Assembly: GCF_019050325.1 (NCBI RefSeq)
Contig: NZ_VOMB01000004.1
Location: forward strand, 107,936 to 171,935
Direction of reading: 5' to 3'
Source of the DNA: [Mycobacterium] fortunisiensis
GTDB taxonomy: Bacteria > Actinomycetota > Actinomycetes > Mycobacteriales > Mycobacteriaceae
Length of the DNA stretch: 64,000 nt
Numbering within the stretch: the first letter of the stretch is position 1; each line of letters opens with the position of its first letter. This document shows positions 10,036 to 19,038 of the stretch, piece after piece. The notes under the pieces are model-generated. The model saw only the letters and a program-made list of their open reading frames with translations. It was not told the origin of the DNA and ran no database searches. Both the position numbers and the translations under genes were made by a program.

Positions 10036-10425
10036 TCAATTCTCCGACAGGACGATGCAGTCGCTTTCGCATGAGCCGGCCGGCCCTGTCGGCCCGGGAC
10101 GTGACGCCTTACGGTGCAGCACCGCGCGGCTCGGCACGATGTGGTGGGTGTCCTCGTCGGATTTGCCGGCCTGGCCGCGGCCGTCCACGATCAGCGAGTA
10201 TCCGCCGGGGCTACTCGGGGGCCAGACCAGGGTGACGTCTTCGTGTGCGGCGAGATTTCTACGGGTGTGCCCGCCGACCGGACCGACGTCGATGACGCCG
10301 TCGACCAGGTGTGGCTCCACCGTCACCGTGTGTGCGTGGTAGCTGTCGTCGACCGTGACGAGGTAGGCGAACGTGTAGTCCGTCAGCTTGTCGGCCAGCT
10401 GGTTGAGGTCCACTTTCACGCTCAT
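10036..10425 (-). CDS. pyridoxamine 5-phosphate oxidase-like (PPOX, split-barrel) protein
   Basis: The 129-residue protein begins [14 protein letters not shown] and shows the split-barrel pattern of the PPOX family: [18 protein letters not shown], then [21 protein letters not shown] and YSLIVDGRG. Members bind FMN or F420 or have lost cofactor binding, and in mycobacteria many reduce or sense small molecules. The substrate cannot be inferred. It converges on the MoxR operon. Confidence 0.8.
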   Translation of the reverse strand: MSVKVDLNQLADKLTDYTFAYLVTVDDSYHAHTVTVEPHLVDGVIDVGPVGGHTRRNLAAHEDVTLVWPPSSPGGYSLIVDGRGQAGKSDEDTHHIVPSRAVLHRKASRPGPTGPAGSCESDCIVLSEN

Positions 10426-10572
10426 GACGTGAGGATAGGCCGGTTGGATGTCCGGCGTGCCGGACTACCCAGACAGCCCGGACTCGCGTCACGGTGGGTG
10501 GTGTGGGTGGGGGTTGACAAGTGTGGGCGGTTCGGCCAGATTCGCCAAAGATTCTTGAGATCGCTCCGGCGC

Positions 10573-10665
10573 GGGGTGCTCACCGATGTGTATTCGGCTC
10601 GTGTCGAGGTGGTGCAGCGGAACGGGCGGGTCGCGGTGCTGCCGGTGCAGGACGGGGCGCGTTGA
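10573..10665 (+). pseudogene. relic of the C-terminal end of an ABC transporter ATP-binding protein
   Basis: Frame 1 ends GVLTDVYSARVEVVQRNG then RVAVLPV at a TGA (10663-10665) that overlaps the next ATG. This is the usual ending of the ATP-binding subunit of iron-siderophore or cobalamin importers (VLT..VYG.RVEVV....V). No Walker motifs or signature lie upstream in 10426-10572, so only the last 30 codons or so survive. The overlap with the CobU-fusion start suggests the two genes were once coupled. The call is by pattern and could be chance, but length, ending and context agree. Confidence 0.5.
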
Positions 10666-12083
10666 TGGACGTGATGTTGTTGGGTACCGGCAGTGCCGAC
10701 GGCTGGCCCAGCCCGTTCTGCCGGTGCCGGTCATGTCGGTGGGCGTTGGCGGCCGGTGAGATCCGTGGGCAGACCGCGGCGCTCGTCGATGACACCCTGA
10801 TGATCGACTGCGGCCCCGAAGCGCCTCGGGCCGCGTTGCGCGCCGGGCGGTCGCTGGCCGCGGTGCGGCACATCCTGCTGACCCACGGCCATTTCGACCA
10901 CGTCGGACCGGCAGCGTTGGTGATGCGGCACTGGGTGGGGCGGTCCGAGCCGCTCGACGTGCTGGGCCCACCCGGGGCGCTGGATCAGTGCCGGGACTGG
11001 GTCGGGCCGGATGACCCGATCCGGTTTCGCCCGGTACATCCGGGTGACGAGGTGGTCCTGCCGGCGCCCGCGGGCGAGTACACCGTCCGGGTGGTGGAGG
11101 CCGCGCACTCCGACGGGCTCGTCGAGGATGCGGTGCTCTACGACGTATCCCGTCGCGGGGTCAGGCTGCTGTGGGCCACCGACACCGGGCCGCTGCCGGC
11201 CGGTACGCAGTCGGCGATCGCCGGCGCCGGGTTCGACGCGGTGTTCCTCGAGGAGACTTTCGGTACCTACATCGCGCACGGCACCGACCATCACGACCTG
11301 CCGTCGTTCGCGCGGACGCTTGCCCAGTTGCGGGAATCCGGTGCGGTCCAAGGTCACACCGATGTCATCGCCGTGCACCTGAGCCATTTCAACCCGCCGG
11401 GCCCCGAACTGGCGCCGATGCTGGGGCGATACGGCGCGCGGGCCGGCCGGGACGGCGAGCTGGTGCGGTTGGGTGCTCACCGGGTCCCGGTCACCGACTC
11501 ACCCTCGCGCACATTGGTTCTCGGCGGTGTGCGGTCGGGGAAGTCGGTGCATGCGGAGGCGGTGCTTGCCGGGCACGCGCAGGTGCGGTATCTGGCGGCC
11601 GGGGGTCCGCGGGAGGGCGACCCGGAATGGGATCAACGGGTCCGGCAGCACCGGGCGCGTCGACCGCCGGAATGGCAGACCATCGAAACCTCTGATGTTG
11701 CAGCGCAATTGCGTACCGCCGAGGTTCCGGTGCTGCTGGATTGCCTGGGCACCTGGCTGGCTGCGCGGATGGATCGGCACCGCTGCTGGGACGGCGGCCC
11801 GCAGGCCGCCGTGGACGAGGACATCGATGAGCTGGTAGCGGCCTGGCGCCAGTGCGCTGTCCCGGCGGTGGCGGTGAGCAACGAGGTCGGCAGCGGCGTG
11901 GTGCCAGACACCTTCTCGGGACGACTTTTCCGTGATCTGCTCGGCACGGTGAACACCCGGATCGCCGTGGAATGCGACGACGTCGTGCTCATGGTGGCGG
12001 GTGTCGCTATGCCGGTGCGCTCTGCCGCCCGCGAACCAACCGGCCCGGCCGCGCCGACGTCGGGACCCCGTTCTCGGCGATGA
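10665..12083 (+). CDS. cobU: fusion of a PhnP-like metallo-hydrolase and adenosylcobinamide kinase/guanylyltransferase (CobU)
   Basis: The 472-residue protein has two enzymes in one chain. Residues 1-280 are a metallo-beta-lactamase fold with LTHGHFDHVG (metal ligands His74, His76, Asp78, His79) and an N-terminal FCRCRSC cluster like the structural zinc site of PhnP. Residues 283-460 are CobU: P-loop GGVRSGKS, then VSNEVGSGVVP and a hydrophobic ending VVLMVAGVAMPV. CobU phosphorylates adenosylcobinamide and transfers GMP to it in cobalamin nucleotide-loop assembly. The metallo-hydrolase may process a cobamide precursor, which is inference. ATG 10665 is chosen because the fold begins MDVMLLGTGSADGW. 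The last 77 bases overlap the converging hydrolase gene. Confidence 0.88.
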   Translation: MDVMLLGTGSADGWPSPFCRCRSCRWALAAGEIRGQTAALVDDTLMIDCGPEAPRAALRAGRSLAAVRHILLTHGHFDHVGPAALVMRHWVGRSEPLDVLGPPGALDQCRDWVGPDDPIRFRPVHPGDEVVLPAPAGEYTVRVVEAAHSDGLVEDAVLYDVSRRGVRLLWATDTGPLPAGTQSAIAGAGFDAVFLEETFGTYIAHGTDHHDLPSFARTLAQLRESGAVQGHTDVIAVHLSHFNPPGPELAPMLGRYGARAGRDGELVRLGAHRVPVTDSPSRTLVLGGVRSGKSVHAEAVLAGHAQVRYLAAGGPREGDPEWDQRVRQHRARRPPEWQTIETSDVAAQLRTAEVPVLLDCLGTWLAARMDRHRCWDGGPQAAVDEDIDELVAAWRQCAVPAVAVSNEVGSGVVPDTFSGRLFRDLLGTVNTRIAVECDDVVLMVAGVAMPVRSAAREPTGPAAPTSGPRSRR

Positions 12084-13728
12084 TCTCGCCGGAGACTACG
12101 GTGGCCACGTAGCCGTCGGCGGCCTGGTCGAGTCGACGTCCGCCGCCGGGCAGGTCGTAGGCGACCACCGGCCGGTGCAGCCGCAGCGCCGCGGGGTCGA
12201 TGACGTTGAGATCGGCCTTGTAGCCCACGGCAATTCGGCCGCGGTCGGCGAGCCCGGCGACCCTGGCCGGCACTGAGGTCAGCTCCCGTATGGCATCCTG
12301 GATGCTCAGCGTCCCGGCGGCCCGGTCGCGCACCCAGTGGGTCAGCAGATAGGTGGGGAAGCTGGCGTCGCAGATCATCCCGTAGTGCGCTCCGCCGTCA
12401 CCGAGGCCGAGCACCACGTCGTCACGGCGGATCAGCTCGGCGACGGTGTCCAGGGAGTTGTCCCGGAAGTTGGCCAGCGTGACCAGCAGCATGGCGTGCC
12501 CGTCGTCGTCGAGCAGGCGGTCGTAGGCCTCCTCCAGTGGGCTGACATCGCGGGCCCGGGCTCGGGCGGCGATGGAGTTCGACGGATCGGGCTCGTAGTC
12601 GGGCGTTTCCCCCAGCGGGTACATGTAGTCCCAGGCCTGCACCGCGAACATCAGGGGATGCCCGTCGCTGGCCGCGGAATCGTTCAGGATCCGTTGCCGC
12701 ACTTCGGGTTTACACATCTCGGTGACACGCTCGGCCAGCGGCAGGTGGGCGATCTCGCGGTAGCTGGGGTAGAGGATGAACGGATTGCCGGACAGCTCCA
12801 GGCCGAGCACGAGCCCGATCGGCCGGGGGAAGATCTGCGCAGTGATCTCACCGCCGTTGGAGTTGGCCTTTTCCACCATCCGCAATGCGTCCTCGAAGAA
12901 CGCCGGACCGGCGTTGCCGATCGCCAACGTGAACGTCACCGGCAGTCCGACGTCGGCGGCCACGTCGAACACCGTCTGCAACGCCGGTTCGTAATCCCCG
13001 GCGACCAGGTCCGGCACGAACTGGATCAGGCCGCCGCCGGCATCGTCGACCCCGCGGGCGATGGCCTCGATCTCGGCGTGGCCGGCGTCGTAACTGGGGA
13101 TGGGACGGCCACTCTCGGTCTTGTGGATCGTCAGCCGCGACGAGGCGAACCCCAATGCCCCGCAGTGCACGGCCTCGGCCGCGAGCTTGCGCATCAGGGC
13201 CAGATCCTCGGTGTTGGCGGGCTCTCGATCGACGCCGCGCTGTCCCATCACATACACCCGCAGTGGGGAGTGCGGCAGAAACGCGGCGACATCGATATCC
13301 CGCTGTCGCGACGAAACCGCGTCGAGGAATTCGGGGAACGTCTCCCACGTCCACGGCAGGCCGTCGACCATCACCACCCCCGGAATGTCCTCCACCCCGG
13401 CCATCACGTCGACCAGCACGTCGTGATCGGCCGCGCGGCACGGTGCGAAGCCGACGCCGCAGTTGCCCATCACGGCGGTGGTGACCCCGTGTGCCGAGGA
13501 CGGGGTGAGCCGGTCCGACCAGATCGCCTGCCCGTCGTAATGCGTGTGCAGATCCACGAAGCCGGGGGTGACCAGCAGCCCGGTGGCGTCGATCTCGCGG
13601 GTGGCGGGGCCGGTGACGGACCCGACTTCGGCGATCACTCCGTCACGGACGGCGATGTCGCCGACGTAAGGTTCGCCGCCCAGGCCGTCGACAATGGTGC
13701 CGCCGCGGATACACAGGTCGTAACTCAT
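12007..13728 (-). CDS. N-acyl-D-amino-acid deacylase family amidohydrolase
   Basis: The 573-residue enzyme starts MSYDLCIRGGTIVDGLGG. It has the amidohydrolase metal motif VDLHTHYDGQ near residue 60, NCGVGFAPCR shortly after, and GDGGAHYG and YKADLNVIDP towards the end, as in D-aminoacylases and related hydantoinase-like enzymes (amidohydrolase family 3). It probably hydrolyses N-acyl-D-amino acids or similar amides in the cytosol. M. tuberculosis has a related gene, Rv2913c, by my recollection. The substrate is not certain. Confidence 0.85.
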   Translation of the reverse strand: MSYDLCIRGGTIVDGLGGEPYVGDIAVRDGVIAEVGSVTGPATREIDATGLLVTPGFVDLHTHYDGQAIWSDRLTPSSAHGVTTAVMGNCGVGFAPCRAADHDVLVDVMAGVEDIPGVVMVDGLPWTWETFPEFLDAVSSRQRDIDVAAFLPHSPLRVYVMGQRGVDREPANTEDLALMRKLAAEAVHCGALGFASSRLTIHKTESGRPIPSYDAGHAEIEAIARGVDDAGGGLIQFVPDLVAGDYEPALQTVFDVAADVGLPVTFTLAIGNAGPAFFEDALRMVEKANSNGGEITAQIFPRPIGLVLGLELSGNPFILYPSYREIAHLPLAERVTEMCKPEVRQRILNDSAASDGHPLMFAVQAWDYMYPLGETPDYEPDPSNSIAARARARDVSPLEEAYDRLLDDDGHAMLLVTLANFRDNSLDTVAELIRRDDVVLGLGDGGAHYGMICDASFPTYLLTHWVRDRAAGTLSIQDAIRELTSVPARVAGLADRGRIAVGYKADLNVIDPAALRLHRPVVAYDLPGGGRRLDQAADGYVATVVSGEIIAENGVPTSARPGRLVRGRQSAPA

Positions 13729-13776
13729 GTCACCAACGTACGACGGCTGTCGGTGGGGCATGCCAGGATCGGGCGC

Positions 13777-14163
13777 GTGATCGATCACTTCGGCATCAAC
13801 TGCTCCGACTTCGCCAGGGCCACCGAGTTCTATGACACCGTGCTGGGCGTCCTGGGCTACACCCGCCAGCTCGACCATGGGGTGGCCATCGGCTACGGCA
13901 CCGCCGGGCACCCGGATTTCTGGATCGCCGATGCCGGTGCGGGTGAGGCGCGCGGGCCCAACCGGGAGATCCACGTGGCATTTCAGGCCGCCGATACCGA
14001 CGCCGTCACCGCGTTCTACGACGCCGCGCTGAAGCTGGGCGCCGAATCACTGCACGCACCGCGGCTGTGGCCCGAGTACCACCCCGGCTATTTCGGGGCG
14101 TTCGTCCGGGATCCGGACGGCAACAATGTCGAGGCGGTGTTCCACGGGGCCGCACCGCAATAA
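13777..14163 (+). CDS. VOC (glyoxalase/bleomycin-resistance fold) protein
   Basis: The 128-residue protein starts at GTG 13777 (VIDHFGINCSDFARATEFYD) and ends with the motif FVRDPDGNNVEAVFH, both typical of the vicinal oxygen chelate fold. The metal ligands would be His4, a mid-chain Glu or His, and the final Glu in NNVEAV. The specific reaction is unknown. It is divergent from the amidohydrolase, with 48 bases between their starts. Confidence 0.85.
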   Translation: MIDHFGINCSDFARATEFYDTVLGVLGYTRQLDHGVAIGYGTAGHPDFWIADAGAGEARGPNREIHVAFQAADTDAVTAFYDAALKLGAESLHAPRLWPEYHPGYFGAFVRDPDGNNVEAVFHGAAPQ

Positions 14164-14166
14164 TCG

Positions 14167-14655
14167 TTACAGCGGCTCCAGTTCGGAGATCAGCCAGTTG
14201 CCGTCGAGGCGGGTCAGGGTGACGCGATACGCCAGCGCGTCCTTGGTTTCGGAGCCGTCGGCGGCTTCGGAGGTTTTGTCGATGAAGGCCACGACCTTGG
14301 CCTCGCCGGCGGTCAACGACTCCACCCCGGTGTTGCGGATCCGCGCGCTCTGGGTGACACCGTCGGGCTTGGTGCGAATGGTCTTGTGGTATTCGTCGTC
14401 GGCGGCGCCGGTCAGCAGCTGCGCCACCTCGTCGATGTCGCTGCGGCTGGTGGTGGGGGTGTAGCTGAGCATCTTGCCGACGTTGGCGGTGACGAATTGG
14501 GTGACCTGCTCGCGGGCCTGGTCCTCATCGGCGACGGGGACGGGCGCCGGCTGACTTTTGACCGACAACTGCCAGGAGCCGAGCCCGATCGCCACGACGA
14601 TCCCGACGGCCAGCGCGATCACCGACACCAGCCAGCCGCGTGTGCGTGTCCCCAT
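14167..14655 (-). CDS. small anchored protein resembling Mce-associated proteins, paired with the kinase
   Basis: The 162-residue protein has one N-terminal membrane segment (WLVSVIALAVGIVVAIGLG) and an external domain with VTQFVTANVGKMLSYTP and a final strand LDGNWLISELEPL, the pattern of Mce-associated membrane proteins and of related extracellular sensor domains. Its ATG overlaps the kinase stop by one base. The external domain of the kinase ends in a similar way ([13 protein letters not shown]), so the two may be related domains that meet outside the membrane. Confidence 0.72.
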   Translation of the reverse strand: MGTRTRGWLVSVIALAVGIVVAIGLGSWQLSVKSQPAPVPVADEDQAREQVTQFVTANVGKMLSYTPTTSRSDIDEVAQLLTGAADDEYHKTIRTKPDGVTQSARIRNTGVESLTAGEAKVVAFIDKTSEAADGSETKDALAYRVTLTRLDGNWLISELEPL

Positions 14656-16172
14656 CAGTTGACGAACTCCAGTTTCGAGACCTTGTAGCTGCCGTCGACA
14701 TGTTCGACGGTGACCCGGACCCGTTGCAGCGACACCACGCCGACGCGGTTGGTCGTGACGGTGACCTTGGTGTCGACGGCGACCAGCACGACCGCCTCGT
14801 CGGAGAACAGCTTTTCGAGGCCGGCTCCGGTGACGGTGCCGTCGGTCTTGACGCCCAACTCCCGGGCCTTGCGTTTGATCTGATCTGCCTGATTTTCCAG
14901 GTCGGCCCGGAACTCGTCGGTGGCGGCGTCCATGATCAGCGCGAGATCGGTGTCGGCGGTCTCCGCGTTCACCGTCACCGAGTGCAGGGCGAAGCTGCGG
15001 GCGGCTTCGACATACGGTTGCCACGCCGGAGTGCTGCGCGGCACCGGCGCGGCGCGGACAAACTGGCTGATCGCGAAGCCCACCGCAAACACGAGCAGGA
15101 CGGCCAGCACGCTGGGCACCAGAACCCTTGCGGTACTGGGCTTCTGCGGGCGTAGCGGCTGGGGGACGGGTGTCGGCCCGGACCATCCTGGCGTGGCTGG
15201 GCCGGCGCTGAGCACCGGGGGAGGGGCGGTGGTGAACGTCGGCGCCGCGATCACCCGCGGCGGCTGCGTCGATATCGGCGACGGCGGCAGCGGGGCCGCA
15301 GGTCGCTGCGGCACCGGCGTGGGGGCCGCGGGTGTGGGCTGGGCGGTGGCGAGCGCCTTGGCGAAATCGCTGCATCGCGGGTAGCGGCCACCGGCGTCCT
15401 TGGCCATGCCCTTGAGCATCACGTCGTCGAGATAGGCCAGCTCCGGCCGCACGGTACGCAGGCTCGGGGGCGGCTCGTTGAGTTGCTTGCTGATGACGAC
15501 GGCCGGGTTGGAGTGGTGGAACGGCGAGTGCCCGGCCAGCAGCTGAAAAGCGCTGGCCGCCAACGAGTATTGGTCGGCCCGTCCGTCCATGGACTGGCCC
15601 AGCAGTTGCTCGGGAGCTGAATAGGCCATCGATCCCACCGCCATGTTCGTGGCGGTGATGCCGCTGACGTCGTCGATGCGCCGGGCAACACCGAAGTCGG
15701 CCAACAGGATTCGGCGGCGGGCCGTCTCCGGGCCGGTCAAAAGGATGTTCGCCGGTTTGACATCGCGATGCAGCAGGTTGCGTTCGTGGGCGTAGTCGAG
15801 CGCCTCGGCGATCGCGGTGATGATCTCGACGGTTTCGGGCAGCGGCAGCCCGCCGGGATGGTGCTCGCGGACGTATCGCGCGGCGTCGGTGCCGTCGACG
15901 TAATCCATCGCGATCCACAGCTGGCCCTCGTGCTCGCCACGGTCATGCAGACCGACAATGTGGGGATGCCACAGCGAGGAGGCGATATCGGCCTCGCGGT
16001 TGAACCGGTCGCGGTACTGGGCGTCACCGGTCAACGAGGCCGGCATGATCTTCAGCGCGTCCTGGCGGGGAAGCCGGGGATGTTGGGCCAGATAGACCTC
16101 ACCCATGCCGCCAGAGCCGAGTAGACGTTGAATCGTGTACCCGGCGAACACGTCACCGGTATTCAACGGCAT
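14655..16172 (-). CDS. transmembrane Ser/Thr protein kinase, PknF-like
   Basis: The 505-residue kinase starts [20 protein letters not shown], close to the start of M. tuberculosis PknF as I remember it. It has the glycine loop [12 protein letters not shown] lysine Lys41 (DALKIM), catalytic HRDVKPAN (Asp137), DFG Asp159 and an APE-like SAPEQLL. A Pro-rich linker (about 285-345) leads to one membrane segment ([17 protein letters not shown]) and an external domain of about 130 residues. The ATG at 16172 is chosen because the chain then begins as PknF does. It is co-transcribed with the small anchored protein. The symbol is withheld because PknF, PknI and PknJ are similar. Confidence 0.92.
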   Translation of the reverse strand: MPLNTGDVFAGYTIQRLLGSGGMGEVYLAQHPRLPRQDALKIMPASLTGDAQYRDRFNREADIASSLWHPHIVGLHDRGEHEGQLWIAMDYVDGTDAARYVREHHPGGLPLPETVEIITAIAEALDYAHERNLLHRDVKPANILLTGPETARRRILLADFGVARRIDDVSGITATNMAVGSMAYSAPEQLLGQSMDGRADQYSLAASAFQLLAGHSPFHHSNPAVVISKQLNEPPPSLRTVRPELAYLDDVMLKGMAKDAGGRYPRCSDFAKALATAQPTPAAPTPVPQRPAAPLPPSPISTQPPRVIAAPTFTTAPPPVLSAGPATPGWSGPTPVPQPLRPQKPSTARVLVPSVLAVLLVFAVGFAISQFVRAAPVPRSTPAWQPYVEAARSFALHSVTVNAETADTDLALIMDAATDEFRADLENQADQIKRKARELGVKTDGTVTGAGLEKLFSDEAVVLVAVDTKVTVTTNRVGVVSLQRVRVTVEHVDGSYKVSKLEFVN

Positions 16173-16227
16173 GCCGATGATGTTAGTCGGGGCTCCGGCG
16201 GGCCGGGTGGCGAGTAGCGTCGGGGCC

Positions 16228-16746
16228 ATGACTGTCGCTGATTCTGCTGCCGTCCGGGAATTGCTGCGCGACGCATTCACCAGGCTCATCGAACATGTCG
16301 ACGATCTCACCGACGGCCTGACCGAGGAGGTCTCGAGCTACCGCCCGACCCCGCAGGCCAACAGCATCGCCTGGCTGATCTGGCACAGCGCCCGCGGCCA
16401 GGACCTGCAGTTGTGCGACATTGCCGGGGTGGAGCAGGTGTGGACCCGCGACGGCTGGGTGGAGCGGTTCGGTCTGGACCTGCCGCCCCACGACATGGGT
16501 TACGGCCACAGTCCCGAGGACGTCGCGAAGGTGCACGCCCCGGCCGACCTGCTGGCCGGGTACTACCTGGCGGTGCACAAGGCGACGCTGGCCTACATCG
16601 CCGGCGTCACCACCGAGGAGCTCGGGCGCATCGTCGACACCAACTGGAACCCGCCGGTGACGGCCAGTGCCCGGTTGGTCAGCATCGTCGATGATTGCGC
16701 TCAGCACCTGGGCCAGGCGGCGTACCTGCGCGGCATCATCCCTTGA
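16228..16746 (+). CDS. DinB-family protein (DUF664, mycothiol-dependent enzyme type)
   Basis: The 172-residue protein carries [15 protein letters not shown] near residues 50-65 and [15 protein letters not shown] at the end. In DinB folds, a metal-binding triad is formed by His in each of these helices plus one in the middle. Related actinobacterial proteins are mycothiol-dependent transferases or isomerases. The start at ATG 16228 gives the normal four-helix length. It is divergent from the kinase, whose start lies 56 bases away. Confidence 0.83.
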   Translation: MTVADSAAVRELLRDAFTRLIEHVDDLTDGLTEEVSSYRPTPQANSIAWLIWHSARGQDLQLCDIAGVEQVWTRDGWVERFGLDLPPHDMGYGHSPEDVAKVHAPADLLAGYYLAVHKATLAYIAGVTTEELGRIVDTNWNPPVTASARLVSIVDDCAQHLGQAAYLRGIIP

Positions 16747-17315
16747 TCCTTCGGTGCTGGCCGCCGATCGGCCTCGCCGCGATGGTGCTGTTGGGCTGGG
16801 CGGTGCGCACCGGGCCGGCGCCGATCGATGACTGGTTTCAGCAGCTGGGCAGCGACATGGGGCGCTTCCGGAGTGTCTTCCTGCTGTTCAGCACGCCGAT
16901 CGCGGTGGCTGTCGCATTGCTCGTCGGAGTGATCGTGGCGGTGCGGCAACACCGTCGGCAGTTGGCGCTGGCGCTGACGCTGTGCCCGCTGCTGGCCATC
17001 GGGATCGTGCGGATCTGCAAGCCCCTGTTCGGCCGGGAGAAAGGCGGTGCGCTGGCCTACCCCAGCGGCCACACCACGTTTCTCGTGACGGTGGCGAGCC
17101 TGCTGGTGGTGGTGGCCGGTGCGGCCGTGTGGGCGACTGTGCTCGCCGTCAGCCTCAGCCTGCTCGGCATGTTCGGGCAGGCCATCACCTACCACTACTT
17201 CACCGACACGATCGGCGCGGCGCTGCTGAGCACGGCCATTGCGTGTGGTGTCGCCCTGGCATGTGGGGATTCGAAAACTGAGCCGGTGGGCGGCACCGTC
17301 GGCGAACTTCGCTGA
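16743..17315 (+). CDS. PAP2-family membrane phosphatase
   Basis: The 190-residue protein has five or six membrane segments and the phosphatidic acid phosphatase signatures: CKPLFGREKGG, AYPSGHTT and AITYHYFTDTIGA, which correspond to the three PAP2 motifs with the catalytic histidines. It probably dephosphorylates a lipid phosphate or polyprenyl pyrophosphate at the outer membrane face. The start is taken as TTG 16743, overlapping the DinB stop, which suggests coupled translation. Confidence 0.82.
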   Translation: MILRCWPPIGLAAMVLLGWAVRTGPAPIDDWFQQLGSDMGRFRSVFLLFSTPIAVAVALLVGVIVAVRQHRRQLALALTLCPLLAIGIVRICKPLFGREKGGALAYPSGHTTFLVTVASLLVVVAGAAVWATVLAVSLSLLGMFGQAITYHYFTDTIGAALLSTAIACGVALACGDSKTEPVGGTVGELR

Positions 17316-17403
17316 GTGATCTTGTTCCGGGCGCGGGGCGTTCGCGGCGTGGCAACGGGAATGACGGCTTCGGTGTGGACGCCGTTGGGGCTGGCGAGGC
17401 TCT

Positions 17404-17428
17404 AACCATCAACTAGCACTTGATGGTT
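17404..17428. promoter_or_regulatory. short perfect inverted repeat in a 384-bp gap
   Basis: AACCATCAA (17404-17412), seven bases, then TTGATGGTT (17420-17428) is a perfect 9-bp inverted repeat. It lies at the left of the gap 17316-17699 that precedes a secreted protein gene, and without a T-run it looks more like an operator than a terminator. The rest of the gap shows no recognisable gene; a reading frame continues upstream of ATG 17700 without a plausible signal sequence. Confidence 0.4.
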
Positions 17429-17699
17429 CGTGCCGGTTTCAGCATTTTCACTGTTGCGTGCGGCAACACTTTTACGCCTGGTGGCGCGGCGCAGCAAACT
17501 TTCATCGGCGTCACGAGCAGCGCGAACAGCTACTCGCAGGGCTTTGCGGCAACGGCGTCGAGCCACAAGGTTGTTGCGTATGCAAATACTGCTCGAACAA
17601 ACCCTGAGAAAAACCTTAGATCTTGATGAGTGCAGGGTAATTTTGCTGCGCAGGCCAACAAGCGTCCCAGCCCAAACAGCAAGACAATCAGGGAGTTTC

Positions 17700-18881
17700 A
17701 TGAACAGTCGTGTGTCCAGCGGTCTGACCGCGTGCGTCGCGCTGGCCAGCGCCGGCGTCATCGCCATCACTCCGGTGGCGTCCCCGCCGACGCCGCCGCG
17801 CGTGGTGGAAGCGTCGGCCCAGTTGATGGCGGACTTCAGCGGCATGAACCAAGCCGAGTTGGTCGCCGAGTTCGGTAAGCGCCTTACTGAACAGGCTATT
17901 CAGGCGCCCTTGTTGCCGCTGGTGCTGGCGGCTCAACTTGCCGCCAACGACGGCAATCGGCGGCTGCAACTCCAGCTTCGGCAGATTGTCGACGCGCCGG
18001 TGTATGTGGCCGATCCCCTGATCGAGGCGATTGCCATCACGTTGCCGGAGCAGTTCGGGGGTGGATCGGACCACGTCACCAACACCACGGATGACGGCGC
18101 GTTCATGCAGTTCCGTAACAACGAACTCCTTGGTCTCCGGGACGGCATCAATGCGCAGATCGCTGACCTTCTCGGGGTGACCAACCCGTTGCCCGATCAG
18201 AACTACAACTGGGACCTCGTACAGGGTCTGATGGAATCCTCGGCCAATATTGCCAGCTTGGCGGTCCGCGCACCGCTCGGTCTGATTCCGATTGCGCAGG
18301 CTATCGCGGAAGGTAACAACGCCGCTTTGTACAGCGCCATCCGTGCGTACATCGATGGGCCGCAGTGGGCGATCGATCCAGCGATCGAAGGATTGGCGCG
18401 GGCACTGCCTGAATCGTTGGGCGGCGGCACTGACGGCAACTTCCGCGGGGACAACGGCGAAGACGGTGCGCTCATGAAGTTCCGCAACAACCAATTGATT
18501 GGTGCCCGGGACAACGCCCACCATGTCGTCGCCGGCGCGCTCGGTGTGGAACTGGATTCCCAGGACAATCCGGTGGAGCCCGACACGGACAACGCGGACG
18601 TCCAGCGCAGCACCCTGCAGGCTGCCGCGCCTGAAGTCGGCTCGCAGAACACGCCGGAAACCCGCCAGCAGAAACCGAAGCTGAACGTGGCCAATCTCAA
18701 GCCGCACGTCACCAGCGTCACCAACGTCGGCACGTCGCTCGACGACGGCAAGGCCAGGGCCGAGAAGCGTCGGGACCGGGCCAGGGCCAACCTGGACCGG
18801 GTGGTGAACAAAGCCAAGGCAGCCGCGGACAACACGTCCAAGAAGCTCGGCTTGAAGAAGAAGTCGAACTCGGACGACTGA
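17700..18881 (+). CDS. secreted protein with an internal duplication and Lys/Arg-rich tail
   Basis: The 393-residue protein starts at ATG 17700 with a signal-like N-terminus (MNSRVSSGLTACVALASAG). The mature part holds two copies of a domain of about 65 residues: one from VDAPVYVADPLIEA to LLGV (17988-18180) and one from IDGPQWAIDPAIEG to GALGV (18351-18548). Both contain ALPE or TLPE, a GGG(S/T)D turn and (M/L)xFRNN(E/Q)L. The C-terminal 70 residues are rich in Lys, Arg and Ala. Mycobacterial exported proteins with this repeat exist, but I know no function. An earlier start in the same frame would bury the signal peptide. Confidence 0.75.
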   Translation: MNSRVSSGLTACVALASAGVIAITPVASPPTPPRVVEASAQLMADFSGMNQAELVAEFGKRLTEQAIQAPLLPLVLAAQLAANDGNRRLQLQLRQIVDAPVYVADPLIEAIAITLPEQFGGGSDHVTNTTDDGAFMQFRNNELLGLRDGINAQIADLLGVTNPLPDQNYNWDLVQGLMESSANIASLAVRAPLGLIPIAQAIAEGNNAALYSAIRAYIDGPQWAIDPAIEGLARALPESLGGGTDGNFRGDNGEDGALMKFRNNQLIGARDNAHHVVAGALGVELDSQDNPVEPDTDNADVQRSTLQAAAPEVGSQNTPETRQQKPKLNVANLKPHVTSVTNVGTSLDDGKARAEKRRDRARANLDRVVNKAKAAADNTSKKLGLKKKSNSDD

Positions 18882-18895
18882 GTTTCGGGGGTAGG

Positions 18896-18936
18896 CGGCG
18901 TGTGGCGACTTGGGGGGTTGCCACACGCCGTTCTTT
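18896..18936 (+). terminator. terminator after the secreted repeat protein
   Basis: CGGCGTGTGGC (18896-18906) pairs perfectly with GCCACACGCCG (18920-18930) and is followed by TTCTTT, 15 bases after the stop codon. Confidence 0.8.
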
Positions 18937-19038
18937 CGTTCGCCGCAGTGCACCGTCGGCGCAAAAAACGCCGGTCCCACTTGACAGGTGTCAACCCCGG
19001 TGCGACGTGCGTCACAAACCGTGATTAACATAGGCCCC

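Noticed and set aside
12337..14163. Long plus-strand frame that would fuse an unknown protein to the VOC protein
   Set aside because: The first 480 codons are the complement of the amidohydrolase gene; only the last 128 codons are a real VOC protein with its own GTG start.
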